Shown: piece after piece, positions 48,246 through 59,900 of the stretch
How positions within the stretch are numbered: the first letter of the stretch is position 1
Layout: the number at the start of each line of letters is the position of its first letter
DNA from: an uncultured Bacteroidales bacterium
GTDB taxonomy: Bacteria; Bacteroidota; Bacteroidia; Bacteroidales; P3
Assembly (NCBI GenBank): GCA_910586395.1
Contig: CAJUFX010000004.1
Span: 61,898 to 125,897, forward strand
Length of the DNA stretch: 64,000 bases
Direction: 5' to 3'
Program-made: the position numbers and the translations under genes
Notes under the pieces: model-generated
Told to the model about the DNA's origin: nothing
What the model saw: only the letters and a program-made list of their open reading frames with translations
Databases searched by the model: none

Positions 48246-49349
48246 TTATCCCTTGTAGAAAGGCATCTTGACCACCTGCGCCTTGAGCAGTTTCTCACGC
48301 ACCTTGACAAAGATTTCGGTGTCGGCCTTGGAGAAAGCCGTCGGCACATAGCCCGTACCGATGTTCTTGCCCGTGGAGGGCGAAGGCGCGCCGGAGCAGA
48401 CGTGGCCGAGCACCTGACCCTGGGCGTCGCAGATTTCGTAGCCCGGACGCGGAATGCCGCGGTCGATCATTTCAAAGCCCACGAGCTTGCGTTTCAGACC
48501 CTCGGCCTTGAGTTTTTCCATATAAGCGCGGTCGATGAAGTCGTTGCCATCGACAAATTTCGTAATCCAGCCCAAACCGGCTTCCAAAGGCGACGTCTCG
48601 TCGGTGATTTCGTGACCGTAGAGGCAGAAACCCATTTCGAGACGCAGGGTGTCGCGACAACCCAAGCCGCACGGCATGATGCCGAACTCCTTGCCGGCTT
48701 CGAACACGGCGTCCCAGATCTCCAGACCCGCTTCGTTGGGGAAATAAATCTCGCAGCCGCCCGCACCCGTATAACCGGTCGTGGAAAGAATCACGTTCGG
48801 CACGCCGGCGAACGTCAACTTCTTGAACGTATAGTACTCCATGTCTTCGATCGGCGTGTCGGTCAGTTTCTGCATGGCTTTCAACGCCAACGGCCCTTGT
48901 ACGGCCAACTGCGACGTTTCGTCGGAGGCGTTGTAGAGTTCCTTACCAACTTCCATACCCATCTCGCGCGCATGGGAAGAAGCCCAAGCCCAGTCCTTGT
49001 CGATATTGGCCGCGTTCGGCACCAACAGGTATTCCTGCTCGCTGATGCGATAGACCAGCATGTCGTCCACGATACCGCCCTTGCCGTTGGGCATCGTCGT
49101 ATATTGCACCTTGCCGTCGGTCAGAGCCGCCACGTTGTTGGTCGTCAGTTTCTGAACCAAGGCGAAAGCCTTGGGGCCACGCACGTAAAATTCGCCCATG
49201 TGGGAAACGTCGAAAACGCCCACTTTCTGACGTACATTATTGTGTTCTACGATAATACCTTCATACTGAACCGGCATGTTGTAACCGGCGAAAGGTTCCA
49301 TTTTAGCCCCCAATTTGATATGGGTGTCTGTAAAAACCGTCGTTTTCAT
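48246..49349 (-). CDS. gcvT: Glycine cleavage system T protein (aminomethyltransferase)
   Basis: A 367-residue protein of usual family length. I start at MKTTVFTDTHIKLGAKM; further upstream codons are not family-like. Family features: FAGYNMPVQYEGI, VGVFDVSHMGEFYVRGP, STTGYTGAGGCEIYFPNEAG, LEMGFCLYGHEI and the C-terminal domain GRGIPRPGYEI-type strand. It transfers the methylene group from the H protein to tetrahydrofolate in glycine breakdown. The other gcv genes are not in the window. Located after bactofilin in the leftward set. Confidence 0.93.
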   Translation of the reverse strand: MKTTVFTDTHIKLGAKMEPFAGYNMPVQYEGIIVEHNNVRQKVGVFDVSHMGEFYVRGPKAFALVQKLTTNNVAALTDGKVQYTTMPNGKGGIVDDMLVYRISEQEYLLVPNAANIDKDWAWASSHAREMGMEVGKELYNASDETSQLAVQGPLALKAMQKLTDTPIEDMEYYTFKKLTFAGVPNVILSTTGYTGAGGCEIYFPNEAGLEIWDAVFEAGKEFGIMPCGLGCRDTLRLEMGFCLYGHEITDETSPLEAGLGWITKFVDGNDFIDRAYMEKLKAEGLKRKLVGFEMIDRGIPRPGYEICDAQGQVLGHVCSGAPSPSTGKNIGTGYVPTAFSKADTEIFVKVREKLLKAQVVKMPFYKG

Positions 49350-49422
49350 ATTTTTATAATGTATTGATTTTCTATATTCACTGCTTCGGCGTGTTTCCAT
49401 CGGGTAACCCGACTCTTCCGCC

Positions 49423-49797
49423 CTACTCGGCCGTCCGGCGTCTTTCGCCCCGGTCCGGCATCTGGCAATGGCCGACAAAAACCGCTCCCTGCTCTATCAT
49501 GAGCTTGTCGGCGGAAACATCGCCTTTCACGACAGCCGACGCCTTGAGGCTCAAACTCTCCGAAACCGCCAAGGTCGAGACTTCCACCGTACCTTCCACT
49601 TCGGCCGAACGGCAGACCACCTGCCCTTCCACCTTGCCCTGCGGCCCGATGACCAGTTTGCTGCCGATTTCCAATTCGCCCTTGAACGCGCCGTCGATTC
49701 TCAGACTGCCCGTACTCTTGAACTTACCCTCGAACGCGGTACCCGTACTGATGATATTGACCGTCGCGCTGTTGTTTTCTTCTTCGTTCTTTGCCAT
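49423..49797 (-). CDS. Bactofilin family cytoskeletal protein
   Basis: A 124-residue protein made of the bactofilin beta-helix: short repeated strands such as STGTAFEGKFKSTGSLRIDG, EIGSKLVIGPQGKVEGQV and ESLSLKASAVVKGDV with polar tails at both ends (MAKNEEENNSAT; MPDRGERRRTAE). Bactofilins polymerise without nucleotide in the cytoplasm or at the inner membrane and affect cell shape, motility or cell-wall work. It lies between the T9SS module and gcvT. Confidence 0.88.
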   Translation of the reverse strand: MAKNEEENNSATVNIISTGTAFEGKFKSTGSLRIDGAFKGELEIGSKLVIGPQGKVEGQVVCRSAEVEGTVEVSTLAVSESLSLKASAVVKGDVSADKLMIEQGAVFVGHCQMPDRGERRRTAE

Positions 49798-49853
49798 AAC
49801 CGTATTGTTTTACCATTCGACTTCCTGTCGCAAAGGTACGTTTTTTATCCCAT

Positions 49854-50822
49854 TTATTCCGTGTCCGCATCCTTTTCGCCGAAATAACGCGGCGTATCCC
49901 GCGTCACCTCGCCCAAGCGGTTGTTCGTAGGCAACCGCAGGCTGATCATAATCTCGTGCGATCCGGCGTGATGATTCCGGATCTTGCCCAAGCCCACGTC
50001 GTAGCAATAACCGATTGCCAATTTGTCGTATATCGTGACGCCCGCCATCGCCTTGACCGCCTCATGGTAGCGGTAGCCGGCCCCCACATAGAACCAACGG
50101 AGGATCTCGGCCCGGAAGTCCACCTCGAATTTAAACGCGCCGCCGACATACATGCCCCGCACATAGGGTTGCAACAGCAATTTGTCGTTGATCCGACCAT
50201 AATACGTCGCAAACAGATAAACGCCGAAATCGGGCGTATAGTAGTCGTTCTTGTCGTAAGCGAACGAGATGAGGTGCGTGGCCGAAGCCCCTATCATGAA
50301 ACCGCCGGAAGAGAAAGCCAGCCCGAAATCCAAATCGGGTTTGATGTCGCTGTCGTCTTCAAGACCGATGATCGGATCGCCGTTCTGATCCAAAATAATG
50401 TCGGATCCGCGGAAATTCTTATACAGAAGTCCTGCCGAAAGCCCGAGCTGCAACGTATTGCTGCCGCCCAAGTTGAAATGGTACGAATAGCCGGCCTTGA
50501 GGTTGAGCGTGTGGCTGCGGCCGAAACGGTCGCCGACGATGCTCGCGCTGAAACCCGAATTAATTTCACCGACGTAACCCTCCAAATTCAGCATGACCGA
50601 AGCGGGCGCCCCCTCGAAGCCCACCCACTGATGGCGGCCGAACAAAGTGGCCTGTATCTGGTTGTCGGTCCGTACGGCCGCCGGATTGAAGTTGACGGCA
50701 CTGAACATCTGCTGCGAAAAAATCGGCGCGTCCTTCTGGGCGAAAACCGGACACAAAATCCCCGTCAGAATCAAAAGAAGTCCTGTTATCCGTCCCGCTA
50801 TTTTATCCGTCTTACGCATCAT
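49854..50822 (-). CDS. PorP/SprF family type IX secretion membrane protein
   Basis: A 322-residue protein with a signal peptide (LLLILTGILCPVFAQ) and an outer-membrane beta-barrel pattern. PIFSQQMFSAVNFNPAAVRTD directly after the signal is the family hallmark, followed by GRHQWVGFEGAPASVMLNLE and GYSYHFNLGGSNTL. Proteins of this family are needed for secretion or attachment of type-B cargo such as SprB in gliding flavobacteria. Its place right after the giant cargo gene and the OmpA gene supports that role here. Confidence 0.92.
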   Translation of the reverse strand: MMRKTDKIAGRITGLLLILTGILCPVFAQKDAPIFSQQMFSAVNFNPAAVRTDNQIQATLFGRHQWVGFEGAPASVMLNLEGYVGEINSGFSASIVGDRFGRSHTLNLKAGYSYHFNLGGSNTLQLGLSAGLLYKNFRGSDIILDQNGDPIIGLEDDSDIKPDLDFGLAFSSGGFMIGASATHLISFAYDKNDYYTPDFGVYLFATYYGRINDKLLLQPYVRGMYVGGAFKFEVDFRAEILRWFYVGAGYRYHEAVKAMAGVTIYDKLAIGYCYDVGLGKIRNHHAGSHEIMISLRLPTNNRLGEVTRDTPRYFGEKDADTE

Positions 50823-50867
50823 GCCTCCTATGCCTGCCTTATCGCTTACTGTTTATTTTCCGCTGTT

Positions 50868-53800
50868 TTATTGTCCGCTTTGGTGCCGCAATACCGCCAA
50901 AGCCTCCGCTACCGTAATACGGTTGCCCTGATAGAACGCCGCGATATAACATTCCCTGCCGCGATCCAACAAAAGACGTACCAACGCACGCACCTGCTCA
51001 ATATCGGCATACGTATCGCCGATATTGTATTTGTACAGGCCGTCCTTGTCCATATAATACGTCAGTTTAAACGACGGATCGATGTTCAGGACATCTTGAT
51101 AATACCCCAACGGGTCTTCCAACGGATGCCGGAACGCGCCCAACTGCAACTTGAAATAAACCTGGTCGCTGTAAACGAGCGGCACCTCGGCCAACGGATA
51201 ATCGGTACCGGCAAGTTCGTTCTCGGCCTCCGGATTGAACAGACGGAACGAAACGCGGCGGTTGAGCCGGTGCTCCTCTTCGGTACGCGCGTTGCGGATC
51301 AACGGCCGGCTCTTGCCGTACGACTTGGCCACGATACGGTCGGTATCGAATCCCTTCTTCTCGACATAAGCCTTGGTGCTTTCCAGACGGCGGTCGGTCA
51401 AAGCCTGGTTATAGGCCGCGCTGCCGCGTTCGTCGGCATGCGCTTCAATCTCGAACATCATGTTCGGATTCTTGATCGCGATGATGATCATGCGGTCCAA
51501 CTCGCGGAAGGCGTCCCTTACAAGGCTGTCGCCGTCGAAATCGAAATAGAGGTTATTGACGTAGGCCTCGTCGTTGAGTTCCGCCAACTTGGGCGTACAT
51601 TCGAACAGCACGTAATCGCGCGTGACGACCGTGCGGCGCAAATCCGACATCTCGACGGATTTGGGTAACGACGGCTTGCCGTCCGAACCCATCGTCGTGA
51701 TTTCTATCTGATAGGCCGCATTGGGCGCGACATCGATATAAGAGACCTTGCCGGCCTGGTCGGTCAGCGTAATCAAGGCCTTGTCGTCATTGGTACGGAC
51801 AAAGAACGGCTTGTCGGCCGGCCGTTGCCGCGTCTTGTCCTCGCAGACTTCACACTTGACGCCGGGCGGCACCACCTGCAGCTTGGTACGGCGCAAGGGA
51901 TCGTTCATCCGTTTCTTATAGTCGTTGACGTAACGGGAATCGACACGCGCCACATCCTTGCGATGCGTGGTAATCGCGGCGATAATCTCCTTGGCCGACA
52001 TGCTGTCGTTCAAATACTGCGTCAAATCCTGCTTCTCGCCGGTCGGTACGACCGCCATGCCGAAAATCGACTCCAACTTATGCGACGTATCGCCGGCGGA
52101 AGCCGACGTATCCGGCAAGGGAGGAGGTGGCGCCGCCATCAGCGAGGCGGAATCGGAGAAGTTCGTGCTGTCGGCCGCCAAAGACGCCATCATGAGCGAA
52201 TCGGCGATACGGAGGCTGTCGGCCAGCCGTTGCGCGGACATAAGCGAGTCGGCCAGCCGTTGCGCGGACATGAGCGAGTCGGCCACCCGCAGGCTATCGG
52301 CCGCAAAGGCCGCGGCCGCGATCGAATCGGCGATACGGAGGCTGTCGGCTTGCGCCGCCGCCAAAAGCGAGTCAGCCAAATGTTTGGCCGCCATCGCCGC
52401 ATAAATTTCCGTACTGTCTATCGGGGCGTCCGGATGCGGGAACAACAGGTAATCGGGACCGATGTAAAGATTGTCGCGATGACCGGGCCTGGTATAGCGG
52501 TTGCTGGCAAAAACGACACGTTCCTGCGCCGAATCCCAGACCAGACCGTGGTCGTCGAACGAAGAATTGACCGGTGCCGGAATATGTTTGACTTTGGAAG
52601 CCTGACGGCGTTTCTTGTTGAACGTGGCGATATAGAGATCCAAACCGCCCATGCCGACAAAACCGTCCGAAGCGAAGACAAAACAGGTATCGTTGAGCCA
52701 TTGCGGGAACGCCTCCCGGAAATTCGTATTCACCAACGTATCGAGCCGAACCGGGCCGCCCCATTCTTTGTTGAGCTGCACCAACTCGCCCCGCGCGTCG
52801 GCGGGCTTAGCTTTGCTTTTAGACTTGGAAGAGGCACTGCGGCTGCGCGAAGAGGGCGAAGCCACCTTGCGCTTGCGCGTCGTCTTGGCCGGCGGCGTTT
52901 CCGGCACACGCTCCATATACCAAATATCGGTACCTGTCTTGCCCGAAGCGTCCTTGACGACGAACAACAATCGGTTGCCGTTGGGCGAAACGCTGGGCTG
53001 TCCCGCCTTTCCGACGAAATCCGGCCCGTTTTCGTAATGGTTGAACTTGAATTCGGCCAATTCGCCCCAACTGCCGTCGCTCTGCCGTTTGACGGTATAA
53101 ACGCCGCTCTTATCCACCTGACTCCACATGAAATAACCGATCTGACGGGCGGCATCGTAAGAGAACGTGCCGATATTGCCGTGCAGCCCCTTGAACGGTC
53201 CCTGCAACAGCTGCGGATTGCCCCAAGTCTTGGTTTCGGGCTGATAGGAGGCTGAATAAAGACGGGAATAACTGTGTCCCGTACGCGGATCCATAACGGT
53301 TTCGCCCTCCAGGGGGCGCGTGGAGGTAAACACCAGTTCGCCGTTGTCGAGCAACACGCAACCGTATTCGCTGAAAGCCGTATTGAGCGCGCTGTCGTAA
53401 GTCAGGACCGTCTTGGGGTAAACCGGCGCGCCGGAATCGGTAGCCGCCCGACCCAAGGCCAGCATGTCCCGCCAACGTTTAACCGGCAAGCGGTAATGCG
53501 CCATCGTATCCAAAACGGAATCGATCGCGGCGTAATGGCTGACGGCAAACAAGGTGGACATATAGTCGCGTAGGAAATCGCGGCTCCGTTCGCCTTTGCT
53601 CCAAAGATAGTTGAACGAATTATAAGCCGCTTCCGGATGGTTCAGTTTCTGTTGGGTCAAACCCATCTTATAATAAATCCGGATGGCTTTCGCCTCGTTC
53701 TTCTCTTTGGTCAACGCCCGGTTGTAACGGTCGGTCGATACGATATACTGTTCCTGCCGGTACGCGGCATCGCCGGCCTGAACCAGTTTCCTGACCTTGC

Positions 53801-53975
53801 CTTTGAACGCATACTCGCCGGTCGTATCGGCCAAAAAAGACGGCTGGGCGGAAACGTCGCCGCACAGCCACACACCCAAAATTCCTACCGCCAGAACCGG
53901 AAGCCCAATCCGTCTCGTCAGGCTTGCCTTCAAGGCCCTCACTTTCTTAACAGCTTGTTTTGTTATGGGTTCCAT
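50868..53975 (-). CDS. TPR / PD40 / OmpA / SPOR-like outer-membrane protein
   Basis: A 1035-residue exported protein. Domains in order: signal anchor (about 25-43), TPR helices (about 55-160), PD40/beta-propeller repeats (about 180-520), a low-complexity stretch of ADSLRIADSLMSAQRL-type repeats (about 530-620), then an OmpA peptidoglycan-binding domain (about 830-930; FEIEAHADERGSAAYNQAL) and a SPOR-like C-terminal part (YFKLQLGAFRHP, AFYQGNRI). This is the PorE/SprE-neighbour layout common in T9SS clusters. It starts 3 bp after the giant cargo gene and is followed by the PorP/SprF gene. Likely links the secreted adhesin system to peptidoglycan. Confidence 0.85.
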   Translation of the reverse strand: MEPITKQAVKKVRALKASLTRRIGLPVLAVGILGVWLCGDVSAQPSFLADTTGEYAFKGKVRKLVQAGDAAYRQEQYIVSTDRYNRALTKEKNEAKAIRIYYKMGLTQQKLNHPEAAYNSFNYLWSKGERSRDFLRDYMSTLFAVSHYAAIDSVLDTMAHYRLPVKRWRDMLALGRAATDSGAPVYPKTVLTYDSALNTAFSEYGCVLLDNGELVFTSTRPLEGETVMDPRTGHSYSRLYSASYQPETKTWGNPQLLQGPFKGLHGNIGTFSYDAARQIGYFMWSQVDKSGVYTVKRQSDGSWGELAEFKFNHYENGPDFVGKAGQPSVSPNGNRLLFVVKDASGKTGTDIWYMERVPETPPAKTTRKRKVASPSSRSRSASSKSKSKAKPADARGELVQLNKEWGGPVRLDTLVNTNFREAFPQWLNDTCFVFASDGFVGMGGLDLYIATFNKKRRQASKVKHIPAPVNSSFDDHGLVWDSAQERVVFASNRYTRPGHRDNLYIGPDYLLFPHPDAPIDSTEIYAAMAAKHLADSLLAAAQADSLRIADSIAAAAFAADSLRVADSLMSAQRLADSLMSAQRLADSLRIADSLMMASLAADSTNFSDSASLMAAPPPPLPDTSASAGDTSHKLESIFGMAVVPTGEKQDLTQYLNDSMSAKEIIAAITTHRKDVARVDSRYVNDYKKRMNDPLRRTKLQVVPPGVKCEVCEDKTRQRPADKPFFVRTNDDKALITLTDQAGKVSYIDVAPNAAYQIEITTMGSDGKPSLPKSVEMSDLRRTVVTRDYVLFECTPKLAELNDEAYVNNLYFDFDGDSLVRDAFRELDRMIIIAIKNPNMMFEIEAHADERGSAAYNQALTDRRLESTKAYVEKKGFDTDRIVAKSYGKSRPLIRNARTEEEHRLNRRVSFRLFNPEAENELAGTDYPLAEVPLVYSDQVYFKLQLGAFRHPLEDPLGYYQDVLNIDPSFKLTYYMDKDGLYKYNIGDTYADIEQVRALVRLLLDRGRECYIAAFYQGNRITVAEALAVLRHQSGQ

Positions 53976-53978
53976 GTG

Positions 53979-56900
53979 CTATTTAATAAAAACCGTCACC
54001 GTACCTTTCTTGACGTATTCTTGTCCGTTCTTCCTTATCGTCACCACGAACAGGTAATCTCCCGGTTTGACGGTCGCGCCTTTAAACGTACCGTCCCAGC
54101 CTTCCTGCTGCACCGAACGGAACAATTCCTGCCCGAAACGGTCGTAAATCACAAGGTCGGTCCCTTTCATGAATATGTCGTTGATGCCGTCTCCGTTCGG
54201 CGAGAAAGCATTCGGAATATCGCCTATTTCGTCCGACAGGCCGATACGCACGTGCAGGGAATCGCGGCAGCCGGTCACGGCATCCCGAATCGTCAACGCC
54301 GCATCGCAATCCTCGTAAAGCCGCAACGTGGAAACCGACGCGGCCGTACTGTCGTGGCGTTCCAACATCTCGGCGGGCGTCCACTCATAGACATACTGCC
54401 GGCTGCCGCCCGTCGCTTCGGCCGACAGACGCACCTTGGTGCCGAACGGCACCTGGATTTCGTCGCGGCCCGGCAGAATCCAACGGCCGTTTACTTCAAA
54501 CGCCTGCAACTCGATATACTGCGTATCAACTTGGGTAAAGACGTACAGCGGTTCGTCCGACGGTTGCTCCGGCACATCCGGATTGGTGGGCGCTTCCGGA
54601 TTTTCGGGAACATCCGGTGTTTCGGCATAAACCAAAGTCGTATCGCGGCCTATGACCATCAGCCGGATGAGCGGCGCGTCTATCGTCAACGTCAAGACCT
54701 CGCCGTGACCGGCATCGGCCAAAGGCTCATAGAGGCTGTCGGCCGTCAGCCGGTACCAGTCGAAATAATAACGGGCCGCATTGCCGCCGTAAGCCTGGGC
54801 CGAAAGTTCAAAAGGCGCGTTGATGCAGGCGGTATCCACGTCTTCGATCGCCATCGCGAACGTGCTGTCCACGAATATGGCCACCGTGTCATAGGCCTGA
54901 CAGGCGGAACGGCCGAAATAAAACGGCGTCGCCGTATCGATGCGTTCGGTCGAGGTCACTTGGAAATATTCGTGACGGTTGTACAATCCCTTGGTCGCGA
55001 ATGTCGTTTCCGGGGCGTCCGGCGCTTCGGGATCGCTCAGGCTGACGCGGTCGGCGGGCTGCCATACATAAGTATAGTCGGCCGGCGTGCCGTATTGGGT
55101 CGCCACCACACTCAAACCCACGCCCGATTGGCCGTAAACGGCCGTATCCCGTTCGGAACGGGCCAGAATCGCATACGTGTAAGCGGCCGTACGGATAAGG
55201 GCCGTATCGGTGGCATTGCAGTCGTTCTGCGCATAGAAACGAATCTCGGCCGTGTCGGCGGCGGAAGCGGCGGCCGCGAAACGCATCCAGGCGACTTTCT
55301 CCGCACCGGCCGGATCGTCGTTTTCGCGAACCAGCGAATCCTGAAGCGGCGTCAGCAAGGCGTCGGTCAACCACTTGTATTCCGTCCCCGTCTCCACATA
55401 GGCGTCGAGTTTGTCCGCATAGGCATACGCGCTGTCGCCTGGACAATAATGGCTTACATGCAATATCCCGGCCGGCAAAGCCGGAATCGCATCGACGGGA
55501 CGCACCCTGATCGTTGTGTCGCGCGAACCGCAGCCATTGGTCGTACGGATCACCAGCCCGAATTCGGTCGTAAAGCCACCGCCTGGCGTGAGTTCGCCAA
55601 GCGTCAACCGGTTGTCTTCAATGCGGCTGCCTTCGTCGGTCGTTACCGCAGCGGTCGGATCGTATTCGGCCGGCCATGTCCAACCGGCCTTATCGATTTC
55701 CCCGTCGGGCATCACGACAAAGGCCACTTCCGTCCGCGTCCGACACGGATAAGGCGGGCGCGTCAGACGGGCTTTCGGCGCGGAATCCCTTATGAATACG
55801 GCGTAGCCGAGTGCCTGGCTCAAACCGCAGGACAAGGGGTTGTCGAGTTCGATAAAACGTACGCGCATCGTGTCCGCCCCGGCTTTGGAAGCCGTAAAGA
55901 CCGCCCGCGACGCGCTGTCGATCGCCGTCCCCGTTGTCGTACGCGCCCATCCGGCGGGAGTTTCCCATACATAACGAACCCGTGCGGGCGCATCGGCATG
56001 CGTCAGTTCAAAGACCAGATCGCTGCCGATACACGGCCGGTCGGCCGGCGTCAGTTCCGTGTGGTCGGCATGATAAAAAGCCTGCAACGTGCCGTTGAAA
56101 GGAGCCGGCGGATTGATCGTCACGGTATATTCGAAAGGGGCGGCCGTACCGCAGAGCGCGCGCGGATAACAGCGAATGGTTTTCGTCAATTCGTCGGTTT
56201 CTTCGTAACGGCCCACTTTTATAAGGACTTCGGCCGAGTCGCCGCCCTGCAGGATTTCCCAACCCGCCTCGTCGGGCACCTCCCAACGGTAGGTTACGCT
56301 GATACCCTCCGCCAAATCGGCCTCGGCCTTGAACGCGACCTCGGCCTCCATGCAGACACGCGCCGGACCTATGATGCGGCCATCAATGGCCGGAATCGTG
56401 TCGGCCTTGAGCGCATAGACCACGGGGACCGCGTTGGCGCACCCCGCCGTATGCCGCGGCGTAAACGTGAGCCGCACCGAGTCGCCGCTGTGCCAGGCCA
56501 CATAAACCAGACTGCTGTCGGGCGCGTTCGGGAAATCGAATGCCAGCGGATTTTCGGGGTTGACCACGGCCGCATCGGAACCGAGATAGGCCACGCTCAA
56601 ATCATAGCCCGTCCCCGACGTCCAGCCGTTGAGCGGTTTTACTTCTATCTGCAACGTACTGTCCTTGCAGACCGTTTCGTCCGCAATCAATTCCAGACGC
56701 GCCGTATCGATCGGTCGCGCCGCCCGTTCCACGGGCCGGCTTACGGACTGGCTGTTCGCTCCGCATTTGGAGACCACATAGGCACTTACCGTACCGGACG
56801 AGGAATCCGGCAACACACGGCAAGTCAAGCCGCCCGGTTCCTGCCGGTTGCTTTCCGTCAGCGTGCCGTCGGCGGCATAGACGCGCCAACCTTGCGGGAA

Positions 56901-59900
56901 CACCCAGCGGTAATGCTCGATACTGCCTATTTCGGACGGCACGGGCGGACGCAATTCATAGACCACAGCCGTACCCGCGCAAGGCGTTTCGTTGAACGCG
57001 TTCGCGCCTTCGGTAACGAATTCGCGCGGCGGCAAAGCCGGCACAAGTTCTACAAGCGTGGACGTCAAGGCATTGCCATCGGCAAAATAAGCACAACGGC
57101 GATTGTCGGGGTCGGTCATCGGCGATACGCGGATGGCGCCGGCCGTCTCGCCCACAATCACCTTGACCACGGCGGCCGTCGTATCGGCCACATCGTCGGC
57201 GAAACGCCACGTGTCATCGGGGAAACGCCAGCGGTAAGCCGGCGCGGCGTGCTCGTTCTCCACGCCTATCCGTACCTCGCGGCCGGGACAATACGGCAGT
57301 TCCAACGTTATCGGAGTGCGGTCGTCCAAATCCGGATCATACCAGAACAAGCGCCCCAGACTGCCTACCGAAACGGTGTCGGTCAGATGCAACGCAATGT
57401 ACAACGTATCGCTCCAACGGCGGCAGGAAGCGCGGCGCGCCGCCACCATCAGGTGTAAATCCTCGCCCACAGCCATGCCCCGCTTGGGTTCTATGTAAAC
57501 ACTGTCCGGCCCGTCGTCCAAGGTGCCGGACGGCGCGGTCAATATCGCATAATCGGCATAAGCCGGCAACATCTTCCAATCGTAAAATACGGTTTCGTCC
57601 ACGGCCTCGTCGCTGAAAGCGGCCGCCACCCACAACAGATTGGCGCCATGCAGACAGAGTGTATCGTAAACCGTATCGCCGGCCGCGCTGGTTTTCAAGT
57701 TATCGAACCATTTGGCCGTGGGGCGTTCCGGAATCCGGAGCAACGGTTTGATTTCCAATGGATCGGACAGCATTCCATCGCCGCAGGCGTTGAAGCCATA
57801 GACCGTTACCGTGCCATCGGCCACGGCATAATCCGGATAGGCGATTTCAGGCTCAACCGTCGTATCGGTGCGGCCGCCGCGGAACGAAGCCGTCCATACA
57901 TAACCCGTAGCCGACGCCACCGGTTCCACCTCCACCCGGATCGTATCATCTTCGCAAAGCGGAGCCAACGGTTTGAAAACCGGCTTTTCGGCCACGTTTA
58001 TCAAGGCCTGCGGCTCTATGGTAAGCGGCTTGGAAACGGACGGGCCGCAGATATTTCTGGCGTGAACCGACAGATGGAGCGGGTCGCCGGCCGCGCCGAC
58101 CTCAACGTCCAAGACGTAGGGCAGTCGGTCGGCCTGGAGGCTCTTCCAAGTGGTTGTGCCGTCCAAGATTCCATCGGTGGCAGCCGTCTTTCCGCCGTTC
58201 CAAGAGAAATGGAGGCGGTTTTCATCTACGGCGGCCTTGGACGCGCGTTTGGCGCGGCGGTCGGCTTTTCTGGCGGCCACCGGATCCACCGTCTCGGCTT
58301 CGGCCGTCGTCAGGCTCCAGTGAAAGTCGGGTTTGATGCCGTAAGTGTGCGTGCTACCCACACAGGGCGAGAGGCTGACCTCATCGACGGTTGCCGTCGG
58401 CCAACCGTCCTGCATGGCGTCGCGCGTCAGCACCGTAAAGCGGTCGTAAGGCAGGGAGTCTTCCACCGGGTCGTTGATGAACCGGATCGTATCCATCGGG
58501 AAGAGGTCGATGCGGAGGCTGTCGCCGAAGCGTTGGCAAACGCTTCGGCGCGCCGCTACATATATAATGTAGGCGCTGTCGGCAAAATCGGGAACATTGA
58601 CCACGGCACGCGTTGAGTCGGCCGCATCGGGTATCGTCAGGGCCTCGGCCTTGCCATAGGCCGTGAACCAACCGTAGCTGAGCGCGTCCTGCGGCGCGCC
58701 GGCGGTACCCGCCGGCGACAGCTCCGCCTTGACGGCCATGCTGAAATCGCTGCGCAGACACAGGCTGTCGGTCACCAATTCCGCCTCAACGCCCGCCGCA
58801 GGGTCGTAGCCCGCCGCAAAATCGGGCGACGGCACCGGCTGCACGCGCAGGGGCGGCGACAGGATGTCGGCCTCCGCAATCTCTATCGAATCCGAACGGT
58901 GCCCGTCTCCGCAACCGTTGTTCGGCACCACGAAAATCTTGCCGGGTTTGTAAACCGTCGTATCGAAAGACATCACAAAGTGATCCGTCGTGTCGGGCTT
59001 TTCGTGCCAAGGCGTGTACCAGACATATTGGCCCGCCTTGGGTACGCCGTCGATGGTATCGGCCCCCGTGATCGAAACCGCCTTGTAGGTCAGTTTTTCC
59101 TCATTGCAGATATAGTCGGACACCTGCACGACGGCATAAACGTCCGTCAGGCCGATGGCGTCGTCCGTCTGAACCGTCAAGCCCGGCAAATGCGCCTCAG
59201 CGCAACGGTTCCTGACCACCACTTGTATTTCCAACGTGTCGCGGACCGTCGGCAACGTCATCCGGAGCGTATCGAGCGTCGCCCAGTCGGGTTCGCCGTC
59301 GCCGTCCGCATCGGCCGGCACGTTGTTCAATGTGAAATTCCCGCCGGCCAACCGTTTCGTCACCGGGTCATAGACATTGGCGAAAGCCTCCGTCGAATCC
59401 CGCCGCCAACGGAAATAATAACTTTCGCCCGTGGCGTCCAAGGCCGACAGATCCAAATAATAAGCCACCAGACCGCCATCGGTGGCGCAAGGCTTGGTCT
59501 GAATATGCTTGCCATCGTTTGCCTTGTCGTACAAATAATTCCAAATCCGATCCTCGCCCGGCAAAGCCGTCGTATCGGTCGGCCGCAACGCCACCGTCAG
59601 CGTATCGCCAAAGCGTTTGCAGGTTTCGTGGCGGGACGTCAGCCAAAGGTAATTGACGTCGAGACCGTCGGCTTCCTTAGTCAGCGTCCAGAGGCTGTCG
59701 GAAGCGTTGATACCGGCTCCGGCCGTCCAACCGGCCGATTCATAGGCCTCGAAAGCCGTCACCGAGGCGTCTTCCGCCGTCAAGTCCCACGCATAATGGA
59801 ACCGCCAGCCGGCCGCCCCGGCCGCCGCCACATCGTTCGGACCGGCTTCCAATACCTTGGGTTCGCGCAAACAGATCGAATCCATGACCGTATCGCGACC

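Noticed and set aside
53637..57458. 1273-residue plus-strand frame across the giant T9SS and OmpA genes
   Set aside because: Composition is Arg/His-rich without domain pattern, and it runs antisense through two well supported genes; a codon-bias shadow.
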